From Bacteroidota bacterium (lineage in GTDB: Bacteria; Bacteroidota; Bacteroidia; Bacteroidales; UBA10428): DNA of 64,000 nt. Below the pieces are notes generated by a model. It did not search any database. It had not been told where the DNA came from and was given only the letters and a program-made list of their open reading frames with translations. Shown here one piece after another: positions 43,763 to 52,560 of this stretch; within the stretch, counting starts at the first letter, position 1, and every line of letters begins with the position of its first letter. The DNA is taken from positions 1,860,001-1,924,000 of the forward strand of contig CP065006.1 of the NCBI GenBank assembly GCA_016699695.1, read 5' to 3'. The position numbers were made by a program, and so were the translations under genes.

Positions 43763-45685
43763 ATGATTTACGAAGTTTCAAATTTGGCGATAGCAATTTT
43801 TCTATTTATTGTTGGTTTAGTATTAGGCCTCTCCTTTTACTTTGCAAGAAAAACTAAGTCGGCTTCAAGCTATTATGCAGCCGGCGGAAATATTCACTGG
43901 GCGGTAAACGGTATCGCCTTTGCCGGTGATTATTTATCAGCCGCCTCCTTTTTAGGAATATGCGGAATGATTGCATTTTCGGGTTATGATGGATTCTTAT
44001 ACTCCATCGGATACCTTGCAGGCTGGGTAGTAGCTTTATTTTTAGTGGCCGAACCACTTAAAAAATTAGGCAAGTACACTTTTACCGATGCCCTTGATTC
44101 AAGGTTTAATTCGAAACACATCAAATTAGCGGCCTCAATAAGTACGCTTATTGTTTCAATTTTCTACCTGATACCACAAATGGTTGGAGCCGGCGATCTG
44201 GTTGTTCCTCTGCTCGGATTGCCTCACTGGATGGGAGTGGTAATTGTTGGTTCTATTGTAATCTACATTGTAGCCACAGCAGGTATGACCTCAACCACTT
44301 ATGTGCAATTTGTGAAAGGTGCCTTGCTGGTTATTTTCTCTACAATCCTTACAGTCTATATTTTAAACAATGGATTGACCTTAAATCCGAATGAGAACTA
44401 CCACAAATTTGTCCAAATCAATGCAGCGGTTGCAAACGATACCATTGTGAGTGTATCAGATTCAACCTATGCGATTAAAACCACCAAAGTGGTAGACAAA
44501 AATGTCTTTGTGAAAGTTGAGAAAGATGGAATCGATGGCTGGTATAAACTCAACAAAACAGAGGATAAGGCAGTTCTCGACGAAATGCCTTATATCACAG
44601 TAAACCCTGTTGGCGAAAAGCTATACAATGGCGCGCCAAAATCTGAGAAGAAATTTTATCAGGTCGGACACCTCAGCAAAATTATTGTGGATGGTAAAGA
44701 AGTCGACAAAACGGGCCCTGTTGGACCATTTGAATTTTTAGAAACCATTGAAAGCAGCGAAGTTGTGCGCTTTACAAAAAAGGCTTTTTCCGACGGAGAT
44801 GACAAAGTAACTGTGTGGTACCAAAATGTTACCAAAGGTGAAAATGTGATGAAACCAGGCCTTTTATACAAGTTATCGAAATCGGCCGGAGCATCCTTCT
44901 GGGATAGATTAAACTTCTTGTCGTTGATGTTGGCCTTATTCCTGGGCACATCGGCATTGCCGCACATTTTAATCAGATACTACACAGTACCCAGCCAACG
45001 GGCCGCAAGAAAATCTACCATTGTGGCTATTTCAGCTATCGGATTTTTCTATGTTCTAACTCTATACATGGGGCTTGGTTCCATGATTAGCGGTGCCTTG
45101 GATGTAGAGAGCAGCAACATGTCGGCACCTCTATTGGCAAAAACATTTGGGATAGGAATCTTTTCCATCATATCTGCCATTGCCTTTGCCACTGTGCTTG
45201 GAACAGTTAGTGGGCTTATTGTAGCCTCGTCGGGTGCTATTGCGCACGATTTTATCGATAAGTACCTGCAAGTTGAAATGTCTGACAAAGCTAAAGTGAA
45301 GGCCGGAAAACTTGCTGCTATTGGCGTTGGTATTTTTGCCATCATCCTGGGAATCCTGTTTAAAGGAATGAACGTGTCCTTCCTGGTGGGGCTGGCATTT
45401 GCTGTGGCAGCATCTGCTAACCTTCCGGCAATTCTATTCCTTTTATTCTGGAAAAAGACTACCGCCAAAGGTATTGCATGGTCAATTATTGTAGGTATTG
45501 TTTCTTCAATAGGCATCATTTTATTTTCGCCCACCATGTACGATAAGTATGGCCTTGTACCTGCAGATGCTCCAATTCCGCTCGACAACCCCGGCATTAT
45601 CTCCATACCATTGGCCGTAATTACTTTGGTGACAATTTCACTTATGACCCAGAAAGACAATTCAACAAAAGATTTTAGTAAATAA
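43763..45685 (+). CDS. actP: Cation:acetate symporter, ActP-like (SSS family)
   Basis: A 640-residue sodium:solute symporter family protein. Helices are spread over 1-200 and 385-640. Family marks are TKSASSYYAAGGNIHWAVNG (about 32-51), AFAGDYLSAASFLGICGMIA (about 52), YTFTDALDSRFNSK (about 104) and SGAIAHDFIDKYL (about 487). A hydrophilic segment of about 160 residues (210-375, TTKVVDKNVFVKVEKDGIDG and onward) is inserted between helices. ActP relatives in this phylum tend to have such an extracytoplasmic insertion, but its role is unknown. Acetate is the most likely substrate because of the DUF485 gene; pyruvate or another monocarboxylate is possible. Confidence 0.9.
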   Translation: MIYEVSNLAIAIFLFIVGLVLGLSFYFARKTKSASSYYAAGGNIHWAVNGIAFAGDYLSAASFLGICGMIAFSGYDGFLYSIGYLAGWVVALFLVAEPLKKLGKYTFTDALDSRFNSKHIKLAASISTLIVSIFYLIPQMVGAGDLVVPLLGLPHWMGVVIVGSIVIYIVATAGMTSTTYVQFVKGALLVIFSTILTVYILNNGLTLNPNENYHKFVQINAAVANDTIVSVSDSTYAIKTTKVVDKNVFVKVEKDGIDGWYKLNKTEDKAVLDEMPYITVNPVGEKLYNGAPKSEKKFYQVGHLSKIIVDGKEVDKTGPVGPFEFLETIESSEVVRFTKKAFSDGDDKVTVWYQNVTKGENVMKPGLLYKLSKSAGASFWDRLNFLSLMLALFLGTSALPHILIRYYTVPSQRAARKSTIVAISAIGFFYVLTLYMGLGSMISGALDVESSNMSAPLLAKTFGIGIFSIISAIAFATVLGTVSGLIVASSGAIAHDFIDKYLQVEMSDKAKVKAGKLAAIGVGIFAIILGILFKGMNVSFLVGLAFAVAASANLPAILFLLFWKKTTAKGIAWSIIVGIVSSIGIILFSPTMYDKYGLVPADAPIPLDNPGIISIPLAVITLVTISLMTQKDNSTKDFSK

Positions 45686-45692
45686 TATATCT

Positions 45693-47000
45693 ATGAAGAA
45701 ATTAAGTTTGGTTCTATTGGCAATTATTTCTCTGGCAGTTCAGGCTCAGGAGAACAAAGAAGCACCAAAATTTGGTATCAGTTTCTCAGGATTTGTAAAA
45801 ACAGATATTTTTTACGATACCCGACAAACAGTGAATATCCGCGAAGGGCACTTTTTACTTTATCCCGAAAATGTATCCCCAGATGCCAACAAGAATGATA
45901 TCAATGATAAGTCAACTTTTAACATGCTTTCCATTCAATCGAGGTTAAGAGGCTCTATTACAGGTCCCGATGCTTTTGGTGCAAAAACTTCGGGTGTGTT
46001 GGAAGCCGACTTCTTTGGCAACGAAAACAGCAGCTTTGGCGATTTAAACGGGTTCCGTTTACGGCATGCTTTTGTGAAACTGAACTGGAAAACAACCGAG
46101 CTTTTAGTGGGGCAGTATTGGCATCCGATGTTTATTGCCGAATCGTTTCCGGGTACGGTATCGTTCAATACCGGTGCACCTTTTCAACCCTTTTCCCGAA
46201 ATCCGCAGATAAGGGTGAGCCAATCTTTCGGAGGCTTGAAATTGATTGGCTGCCTGTTTACGCAACGCGATTTTTCCAGCACGGGCCCTGAATATGTTAA
46301 AAATTCTACCACTGGCGAGTACACTTCCCTTGCAGTTGCCAGTCCGAAATACATGCGCAATGCGGCAATTCCAAATGCGCATTTTCAGGTGCAGTTTGCT
46401 CCCGATTCATCCGAGCATTTGTTTGGTGCAGGCATCGACTATAAAACACTTCTGCCAGAGCTTTACACGGTTGATTATACTAAGATATTAACTTATCAAT
46501 CGACAGAAACCATTAGCAGCCTTTCGGCCATAGCCTTTGCCAGATTTAAATTCAAACCTGTTTCGATTCGCATCGAAGGGGTGTATGCCCAGAATGCATA
46601 TGACATGGCAATGATTGGTGGCTATGCTGTGCAACAGATAAACGATTCGCTTACGGGTGCCAAAAGCTTTACAAACCTGAACACCGCATCGGTATGGCTT
46701 GACGCGAATACAAATGGAAAGAAAATTCAATTTGGATTGTTTACAGGATATACAAAGAATTTAGGATCTGCAGATAATATTAAAACAAAGACTTTCTATG
46801 CAAGGGGCTCCAATATCGATAATGTATACAGGCTTGCCCCACGGGTTACTTTCATATCGGGAAAATTTGAAATTGCCTTTGAACTTGAGCACACCGTGGC
46901 CACATACGGTACTGCCAATGGCGATAGCCAGGGTCGTGTAACAAATGATAAAGCAGTATCGAATACCAGAGGTCTTTTGGCTTTCGTCTACAAGTTTTAG
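45693..47000 (+). CDS. Outer-membrane porin-like protein of the acetate uptake operon
   Basis: A signal peptide (LSLVLLAIISLAVQAQE, residues 4-20) leads to about 415 residues of alternating beta strands ending in a C-terminal Phe (LLAFVYKF), typical of an outer-membrane beta-barrel. The stretch FSGFVKTDIFYDTRQTV, NMLSIQSRLRGSITGPDAFG, GLNGFRLRHAF-type region (GDLNGFRLRHAFVKLNW) and LLVGQYWHPMF resemble DcaP-like porins. Seven bases separate it from the symporter stop, so it is the third gene of the unit and probably supplies the substrate across the outer membrane. A strong terminator follows. Confidence 0.88.
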   Translation: MKKLSLVLLAIISLAVQAQENKEAPKFGISFSGFVKTDIFYDTRQTVNIREGHFLLYPENVSPDANKNDINDKSTFNMLSIQSRLRGSITGPDAFGAKTSGVLEADFFGNENSSFGDLNGFRLRHAFVKLNWKTTELLVGQYWHPMFIAESFPGTVSFNTGAPFQPFSRNPQIRVSQSFGGLKLIGCLFTQRDFSSTGPEYVKNSTTGEYTSLAVASPKYMRNAAIPNAHFQVQFAPDSSEHLFGAGIDYKTLLPELYTVDYTKILTYQSTETISSLSAIAFARFKFKPVSIRIEGVYAQNAYDMAMIGGYAVQQINDSLTGAKSFTNLNTASVWLDANTNGKKIQFGLFTGYTKNLGSADNIKTKTFYARGSNIDNVYRLAPRVTFISGKFEIAFELEHTVATYGTANGDSQGRVTNDKAVSNTRGLLAFVYKF

Positions 47001-47026
47001 TTCTTTAAAATATTGTTGCTTGTGAA

Positions 47027-47066
47027 AACCCGGAGTATTTGCCTGTTGGCTTACTCCGGGTTTTTT
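47027..47066 (+). terminator. Rho-independent terminator of the acetate uptake operon
   Basis: AACCCGGAGTA (47027-47037) pairs perfectly with TACTCCGGGTT (47052-47062) across a 14-base loop, and a run of six T (47061-47066) follows on the plus strand. It ends the DUF485, symporter, porin unit. Confidence 0.9.
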
Positions 47067-47121
47067 GTTTAGTCGAATTGTAAGCCACCGATTGTTGCTT
47101 TCAGAGGGGCTAGAAAGTTGC

Positions 47122-49137
47122 TTATTCCTTATTTGCCTCTTGTGCAGTAGGCTTGCCCGAGGGCGAAAACTGAATAGTTACACAAGTGCCTTTGTTGAGC
47201 ACAGAATCGAGCTCTATGCTTCCATTTTGCTCTTTGAAAATATTATATGCAATTGAGAGTCCTAATCCGGCTCCTTTGCCCGGATCTTTGGTTGTAAAGA
47301 AGGGATCGAAAACTTTTGACAGATTTTCTTTACTTATGCCGCAACCGTTATCTTCAATTTTTATGCTGAAGTTATCTTCTGTACCGAAGGTAGTAATTGT
47401 AATTTTTCCATCACTTTCGATGGATTGAACAGCATTTAGCAAAATATTAAAAATGGCCTGTTGCAATTTGTTTTCGTTGAAAAAAACCATACGAGGTTTC
47501 GCGTTGTATATTCTTTTAATCTCCGCTTTATTTGTAATCTGATCTTGTAGCATATCAAGACAATTGTCAATTAGTGCATGGACATCGCATTCTGTTATCG
47601 AACTTTTGCCAATAGAGCTATAATGGTTCAGGCTGGTAACTATGGCAGCTGCTCTGTCTACGCCGGTATTTATTGCATTTATGAGTGGAGATAATTCCTC
47701 GAGATGAGAATTTAGATTCTTGCTCAAATAGTTTTCTATACCTACAATACCTCCCATGATATAATTTAACGGGTTATTAATCTCATGCGCCACTCCGGAT
47801 GCCAGAACACCTATGGAAGCCATCTTTTCAGCATGGATAAGTTGTTTTTGCGTAGCCTGAAGAGTTGTTAACGCGATTTCCAGATTATCGCGTTGCGCAT
47901 GAAGTTCTTCGTTGGTGGAGTAGAGTTCTTCGTTAAGAGTTTCTATTTCGTAGGTTCGATCAAGAAGCTTAATATTGAGTTGTTTGATGGTTTTGAGATT
48001 TTTTAGGGTAATAAAAAGCAAGGTCAGAATGGACAGTAATAATAGGCTTCCGCCAATAAGCATAAATCTTTGAACCCGAATTTCTTTCTCTTGCAAGGTA
48101 TTTATCTGCCTGAGGAATTCAACCTTCTGAATTTCTTTTTCCGCATTCGCCAGATTTTTTAATTGATCAAATTGTTTGACTCTGGATGCTTGAATGATGC
48201 TATCTCTTAGTAGGGCATATTTGTCCCTGTAAATATAGGCCTCACGGTACATCTTCTTGGCACTATAGTAATTGGAGTAAAGGTTAAGAAGCCTTGTTTT
48301 TAGATAATCAGCATTAATTTCAAGAATTATTTTTTCAGCATCGTTTAAATGGCTAAGGGCTTTTGTGTAATCATTAGTTGCTAAATACACATCGGCCAGG
48401 TTACATAAATTCTGGGCTTCCTCGTAATTGTTGTAGAGCGACCGATTTAATTCCAGGGCCTGGCTTAGATAGTCAATTGCACTATTATAATCCTTGTCCA
48501 GAAAATACAGGTTACCCAGGTTGTTCAGGTTATGGGCCTTTGACCGCAGGGCTCCAATTTCGGTATTGATCTCCAAAGCTTTCTTATAGGCAACTTTTGC
48601 TGAATCGTATTGCTTTAAACCTCTGTAGCTCACCCCCAAGTTGTTTAATGCCAATGCTTTTATAAACCTGTCACCCTTATTCTTTTCCAATATATTTAAC
48701 GCAAGCTCAAAATATTGAGCAGCTATCTTGTAATTTTCGAGGTTGTTTAAAATCAAACCAATGTTATTGTATTCCTTTATTACCGATTCATTATCGCCGA
48801 TTTTATCTTTAATGCTCAGCGATAAAAAATAATTTTCCATGGAGCTGTTAAAATCGCCCAGATAATATTGAGCCACTGCTTTCCGGCTAATGGAATGTGC
48901 AAGTCTTGCAGAGTCGCGAATACTTATGGAGAGTTCAATTGCGGAGTCTGAATAAAGAAGAGTATATTCCGGTTGGATGGCTGAGAATTCGGTAATTTTC
49001 TTGTTAAGCAGGTCTATTTTGGTGGAGTCCTCAATTTTTCGCATTAGCACATTACTTAAAGTATCCAGCACACTTATTTGAGCAAACGAAAAATGCTGAA
49101 AGAAGATAAATGCCAGTAGTGCTAAAAAATTCTTCAT
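47122..49137 (-). CDS. Tetratricopeptide sensor histidine kinase
   Basis: A signal peptide (residues 1-20) is followed by about 300 residues of TPR repeats in the periplasm (for example GVSYRGLKQYDSAKVAYKKA and GNLYFLDKDYNSAIDYLSQA). A transmembrane helix at about 348-372 (FMLIGGSLLLLSILTLLFIT) leads to a coiled coil (375-430). The kinase core has the phosphoacceptor in SGVAHEINNPLNYIMGG (about 450), N box NKLQQAIFNILLNAVQS, G1 EDNGCGIS and G2 GKGAGLGLSIAYN. There is no receiver domain and no response-regulator gene next to it. The EINNPLNY form belongs to the HisKA-7-like group found in NtrB/two-component orphans. Its signal is unknown; peptide- or protein-based sensing through the TPRs is plausible. 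Confidence 0.92.
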   Translation of the reverse strand: MKNFLALLAFIFFQHFSFAQISVLDTLSNVLMRKIEDSTKIDLLNKKITEFSAIQPEYTLLYSDSAIELSISIRDSARLAHSISRKAVAQYYLGDFNSSMENYFLSLSIKDKIGDNESVIKEYNNIGLILNNLENYKIAAQYFELALNILEKNKGDRFIKALALNNLGVSYRGLKQYDSAKVAYKKALEINTEIGALRSKAHNLNNLGNLYFLDKDYNSAIDYLSQALELNRSLYNNYEEAQNLCNLADVYLATNDYTKALSHLNDAEKIILEINADYLKTRLLNLYSNYYSAKKMYREAYIYRDKYALLRDSIIQASRVKQFDQLKNLANAEKEIQKVEFLRQINTLQEKEIRVQRFMLIGGSLLLLSILTLLFITLKNLKTIKQLNIKLLDRTYEIETLNEELYSTNEELHAQRDNLEIALTTLQATQKQLIHAEKMASIGVLASGVAHEINNPLNYIMGGIVGIENYLSKNLNSHLEELSPLINAINTGVDRAAAIVTSLNHYSSIGKSSITECDVHALIDNCLDMLQDQITNKAEIKRIYNAKPRMVFFNENKLQQAIFNILLNAVQSIESDGKITITTFGTEDNFSIKIEDNGCGISKENLSKVFDPFFTTKDPGKGAGLGLSIAYNIFKEQNGSIELDSVLNKGTCVTIQFSPSGKPTAQEANKE

Positions 49138-49330
49138 GGTAAAGCTTTAATATACAAGGTATAAAAAATTCTCCCTCATCCGGTTTTTTTAACAAAGCTA
49201 ATTGTTGCCCTGTCTTTAAATAGAGGGTTTCTGCAGCCGCGAAGGTATAGTCTGTATTTTTACTAAATGATTAGCCACTATTATGCCAGTTGTAAGCTTA
49301 TTTTATATCTTGCCCACGCACACCCCTCTT

Positions 49331-49396
49331 TCCCCTTAAGGGGATGAGCCACGCGCGAAGCATAACCCCCGCTGATTTGGGTTTGCAACCCAAATC
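49331..49396. repeat. Composite palindromic repeat (REP-like)
   Basis: Two adjacent palindromes are joined: TCCCCTTAAGGGGA (49331-49344) and GATTTGGGTTTGCAACCCAAATC, written in arms as GATTTGGGTT (49374-49383), TGC, AACCCAAATC (49387-49396). GATTTGCAATC at 63575-63585 shares the same core. Such palindromes are typical substrates or relics of REP-associated transposases; a RAYT fragment lies at the window start. The surrounding 49138-49530 holds no gene. Confidence 0.55.
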
Positions 49397-49535
49397 TCCA
49401 GCTATCGCGAGCCCAATATAGTTAAGCTAGCCTTCCAGTATGTTCTTCATTGCGAATAAAGTGAAGCAATCTGCTGAATAAAGAGATCGCTTCGTTCCTC
49501 GATGACGGTAACTTTTCTTAACTTAACTCTATAAG

Positions 49536-49865
49536 CCTTTGGCTATTTGTAAAAACCCTTTGACTTTTTGTAAAAGCGCGGAGGCTAAATGAAAAACCCC
49601 TTTGACTTTTTGTTAAAACGCGGAGGCAGAATGTAAAAACCCTCTGGCTATTTGTAAAAGCGCGGAGGCAAAATATAAAAACCCTTTGGTTATATGTAAA
49701 AGCGCGGAGGCAGAATGTAAAAACCCTTTGACTATATGTAAAAGCGCGGAGGTAGAATGTAAAATGCCTTTAGGAAAATGAAGAAGCACTTTTAAATAAT
49801 GCAAAAGCCCTCGAAGTATATGAAAAATGCCTCTTGCTATAAGGCAAAGTGCTTAGGCAAAATTT
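49536..49865. repeat. 42-bp tandem repeat (minisatellite), two 21-bp half units
   Basis: The core GCGCGG (once ACGCGG) recurs at 49576, 49618, 49660, 49702 and 49744, exactly 42 bases apart. Each unit holds two related 21-base halves, of the form GGCTATTTGTAAAAGCGCGGA and GGCAGAATGTAAAAACCCTTT, quoted as GGCTATTTGTAAAAGCGCGG and GGCAGAATGTAAAAACCCTT. The array decays toward 49865 into half-units such as TGCAAAAGCCC. Identical repeats have no spacers, so it is not a CRISPR. The minus strand is open across the clean part as a 14-residue repeat (HSASALLHITKGFL), probably by chance. Confidence 0.85.
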
Positions 49866-49889
49866 AAAAGTGCTAAGATTTAAGCGTAA

Positions 49890-50633
49890 TTACCTGAGAT
49901 TGGTAAACTTTAGCCCGCCAATTTGTTTGAATTGAGGGCTTGAGGCACCAAAAACTGACTTCACATAAGCCTTTGCATCGCCGGCAGCATCGTATATACC
50001 CGACGGATTATGGTACAGCACTTCGTTACGGGCAATACGGGCATTGTTTAAGGTAACAGAGGCTGCGACAACGGCTGCATTGCTTGAGTTTAAAGCGGTA
50101 TACAAAGCCGTGAGGCCGGTCACTGTTAACTCGGTTTCGTTGGGTGCATACACCGCATTGCTTGCCAGGAGTTTAATGAGTTTATCGAAATTGTCGAGGC
50201 GGTTGTCATAACTCATTTGTGAGGCCGAAGACTCTTTTACCGTTTTACCCGCCGCAGCTTTTAGCTGTTTTTCTTCGTCGCTTAGTTTTGCCGAAGCGCG
50301 GCCACCCTGAATTTTGCGTGCCAGTGATTTGGCACTGTCGATTGTTTGAGCGCTAGCCCCGGAGGCTTTTAGAGCATTGCTTACACGTGTAATGAATTTG
50401 CTTAAAGGAGCAAAAGCAATTTCGCGTGCAGCAATGGCATTGGTGTAGGCCGACAAAGCTGAATTGACCGCAGCCATGGCAGTTTTGGAACGTGCAGAGA
50501 GCGATTGTAAAGCCGGCAGCGCAATGGCTGCATTGGAGGGGTTGTAGGCTGTGCCATAATCCGATACAAAAGAGATTAAGACATCGAGGTTGGCCACGTT
50601 GATAGCATGGCCGGTTTCTGTAGTACTTGCCAT
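49890..50633 (-). CDS. Conserved Bacteroidota protein of unknown function beside a minisatellite
   Basis: A 247-residue cytoplasmic protein, Ala- and Ser-rich and mainly helical. The N-terminus reads TGHAINVANLDVLISFVSDY and the C-terminus KSVFGASSPQFKQIGGLKF. An internal resemblance between the two halves (AYNPSNAAIALPALQSLSAR versus APNETELTVTGLTALYTALN) suggests an ancient duplication of a four-helix unit. I recall similar hypothetical proteins from many Bacteroidota genomes, but know no function. Its stop codon lies 24 bases before the decayed end of the 42-bp tandem repeat, which is thus directly downstream. It has no operon partner; the flanking genes are on the same strand (kinase, 750 bases away) or opposite (OLD-like gene). 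Confidence 0.75.
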   Translation of the reverse strand: MASTTETGHAINVANLDVLISFVSDYGTAYNPSNAAIALPALQSLSARSKTAMAAVNSALSAYTNAIAAREIAFAPLSKFITRVSNALKASGASAQTIDSAKSLARKIQGGRASAKLSDEEKQLKAAAGKTVKESSASQMSYDNRLDNFDKLIKLLASNAVYAPNETELTVTGLTALYTALNSSNAAVVAASVTLNNARIARNEVLYHNPSGIYDAAGDAKAYVKSVFGASSPQFKQIGGLKFTNLR

Positions 50634-50921
50634 AAAATTAGACTTAAGGGTTAGAAATGAGGGAACTATCGTGTTGAAAATTATGAAATTGAAAAAGGAA
50701 AAAAAATATTGCGTGCTGAAAAAAAATTAACAAGTTATTCACCTAGCCTTTGTTTTGGTTTTTTGAGGGAGGGGAAAAGGGGGTGGGGTGGGTGCAAAGA
50801 GCAGAGCTTTTTTGAAATAAGGGCAGGAGTTGAAAACGTGCAGTGGTTGGATTTTTAGGGCAGGGAAATTTTTTGTAAGTTGGGGGTATTATCTAGTTGT
50901 GTCGCATATTAACGAACCTAA

Positions 50922-52064
50922 GTGCAAATGAGAGACCTAAGACTAGCCATATTTCAGAAATACCGGATTCAAAATCGTTACAATAATTTTGGAGCCTGTT
51001 TGCATTCAATTATGATTAATGGATTTCGAGGGATTCATAACTTAGAAATAAATTTTGAATATCCAATAACTGCAATATCAGGAATTAATGGTACAGGTAA
51101 AAGTACAATTGGACAATTAGCTATTTGTGGTTATAGAAGACCTGTTACAGCCCTAAACTATAAACGATATTATATAAAAGATTTCTTTCCGGTAAATGTT
51201 GCTGACCCAATGCCATTTGGAGTGGGTTCGAATGTTCTTTATTCTTATACTACTAATCTTGCAAAGAACCAAGAATTAACAGTTACACGAATGCAATCTG
51301 AATGGACTGGATACAAACGTCAACCAGAGAGACATTGCTTTTATGTTGGTTTTACTCTTTATATTCCTAAAGTTGAACGGAAAGATTTAAGTATATATAG
51401 AGCACAACAAATTGAATTAGGTTTACGCCGTGAATTATCTGTAATTTCAAAGCAACATGTAGGTAGAATTCTTGACAATCATTATGAAGACATTGCATTT
51501 CAAGAAATTACTCACCAAAATAAGTCTGGAGAGCTTGGATTAGCAAGTCGTAATGGCCATGTTTATTCAGAAAATAACATGGGATTTGGAGAAGGGCGAT
51601 TGCTGTATATGATTGATTTAATGGAAAATTCTCCTGAACAAAGTCTATTCATTATTGAAGAGCCAGAAACTTCATTACACGAAGATGCACAACATCACTT
51701 AGCAAATTATTTTCTTGATGTTGTTAATAGAAGACATCATCAAATTATTTTGTCAACGCATTCAAATATTATTTTAGAAACACTACCACCGGAGGCGAGA
51801 AAATTTTTAATTAGGCAAGAAAATCAAGTGAAGGTGCATGATAAATTATCAGCCTACCGTGCAAAATCTTTATTATCTAATGGACATCAAAAAGCTTTGA
51901 ATATCTGTGTTGAAGATGTATTTGCTAGTCATTTGTTGGCAGAGATAATAAGGCGAATAAAACCTGAAATTTTAAAAGTAATAAATATACAAGCTGTTGG
52001 AGACACTGATTCTGTTCGCAATGCAGTGAAATTATTGAGGGAATTTAAGAACCATTGGTATTAG
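50922..52064 (+). CDS. OLD-family AAA ATPase nuclease, N-terminal part (frameshifted)
   Basis: This part holds the ABC/SMC-like ATPase of an OLD (overcoming lysogenisation defect) nuclease. Walker A is ISGINGTGKSTIGQL (residues about 58-72), the signature-like region NMGFGEGRLLYMIDLM (about 218), Walker B SLFIIEEPETSLHED (about 238), and the His switch QIILSTHSNII (about 276). It runs into a TOPRIM domain with its first Glu in CVEDVFASHLLAE (about 322), then stops at 52062. The DxD half of TOPRIM is in the next frame (52045-52371), so the gene is broken by one base near 52038-52048. OLD nucleases act in phage defence; without its C-terminus this copy is probably inactive, unless the break is a sequencing error. 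No UvrD-like GajB partner is nearby. Confidence 0.85.
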   Translation: MQMRDLRLAIFQKYRIQNRYNNFGACLHSIMINGFRGIHNLEINFEYPITAISGINGTGKSTIGQLAICGYRRPVTALNYKRYYIKDFFPVNVADPMPFGVGSNVLYSYTTNLAKNQELTVTRMQSEWTGYKRQPERHCFYVGFTLYIPKVERKDLSIYRAQQIELGLRRELSVISKQHVGRILDNHYEDIAFQEITHQNKSGELGLASRNGHVYSENNMGFGEGRLLYMIDLMENSPEQSLFIIEEPETSLHEDAQHHLANYFLDVVNRRHHQIILSTHSNIILETLPPEARKFLIRQENQVKVHDKLSAYRAKSLLSNGHQKALNICVEDVFASHLLAEIIRRIKPEILKVINIQAVGDTDSVRNAVKLLREFKNHWY

Positions 52065-52371
52065 AGACGCTGATAAAGGGCCAAATCCTCCTGAAAAATT
52101 ATTTTCATTACCAGGGACTCAACCACCAGAAGTTGAAGTTTACAAAGATAATTCCGTAATTCAATCTATAAATCAAGAGTTTAAGATTGATGTTGAACAT
52201 ATTTTTAATATAACAGCTGATATAGACCATCATGAATTTGGTGAAATTCTATCGAAACATGCAGTGATAAGTAAAGAGATTTTAAACTATAAAGCGATTA
52301 ATTATTACATCAATACAATGGGAGATGGCTATTTTAATGATTTGATTGCAACGATTGAAAGTGAACTTTAA
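52045..52371 (+). pseudogene. OLD-family nuclease, C-terminal TOPRIM remainder in shifted frame
   Basis: In frame +1 relative to the ATPase part, the sequence reads TIGIRDADKGPNPPEKLF and onward to ATIESEL then TAA at 52369-52371. GIRDADKG supplies the TOPRIM Asp-x-Asp (RDAD) that coordinates catalytic metal, missing from the first frame. No start codon precedes it. A one-base insertion between 52038 and 52048, or an equivalent error, joins both parts into a protein of about 483 residues, normal for the family. It is followed within five bases by element D. Confidence 0.75.
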
Positions 52372-52375
52372 AATA

Positions 52376-52505
52376 CGCAACACAACACACAATATAGTCA
52401 ATAAGGGTTTCAAAGGTTTATGGCTCGTAAACAAAAGTGGCTGTAAACTGATAGTTGATAGCTTCGCCAACCACACACGACAATATGTCGACAACCGTTA
52501 GCTGC
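52376..52505 (+). repeat. attC-like cassette element D (after the OLD-like gene)
   Basis: This element begins five bases after the OLD-like stop codon with CGCAACACAACACAC and ends ACAACCGTTAGCTGC. It holds GGCTCGTAAA and TGTAAACTGATAG (52442-52454), the latter followed by TTGATAGCTTCGCC, as in elements B and C, and is in the same orientation relative to its upstream gene. ACAATATAGTC near the start faces the complement GACATATTGTC near the end. GTTAGCTGC at the right end mirrors GCAGCTAAC at the start of element F. Confidence 0.7.
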
Positions 52506-52560
52506 TATTCTAAGACAACACTGCAAACATTGAATTGACTGAATAAAACGGGAAATAGAA

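Noticed and set aside
45049..45660. A 203-codon minus-strand open frame opposite the symporter gene
   Set aside because: It is the complement of a strongly coding, family-matching plus-strand gene, and its translation resembles no protein.
49543..49770. CRISPR array
   Set aside because: The unit is a simple 42-base tandem repeat with no variable spacers and no cas genes nearby.
49613..49804. A repetitive minus-strand protein of 14-residue units (HSASALLHITKGFL)
   Set aside because: It only reflects the 42-base period being a multiple of three. There is no start context, and other frames are equally open in the repeat.
50922..52371. Gabija (GajA) system
   Set aside because: The ATPase-TOPRIM architecture fits, but no UvrD-like helicase (GajB) follows. 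The next gene is the methylase-AlbA fusion.
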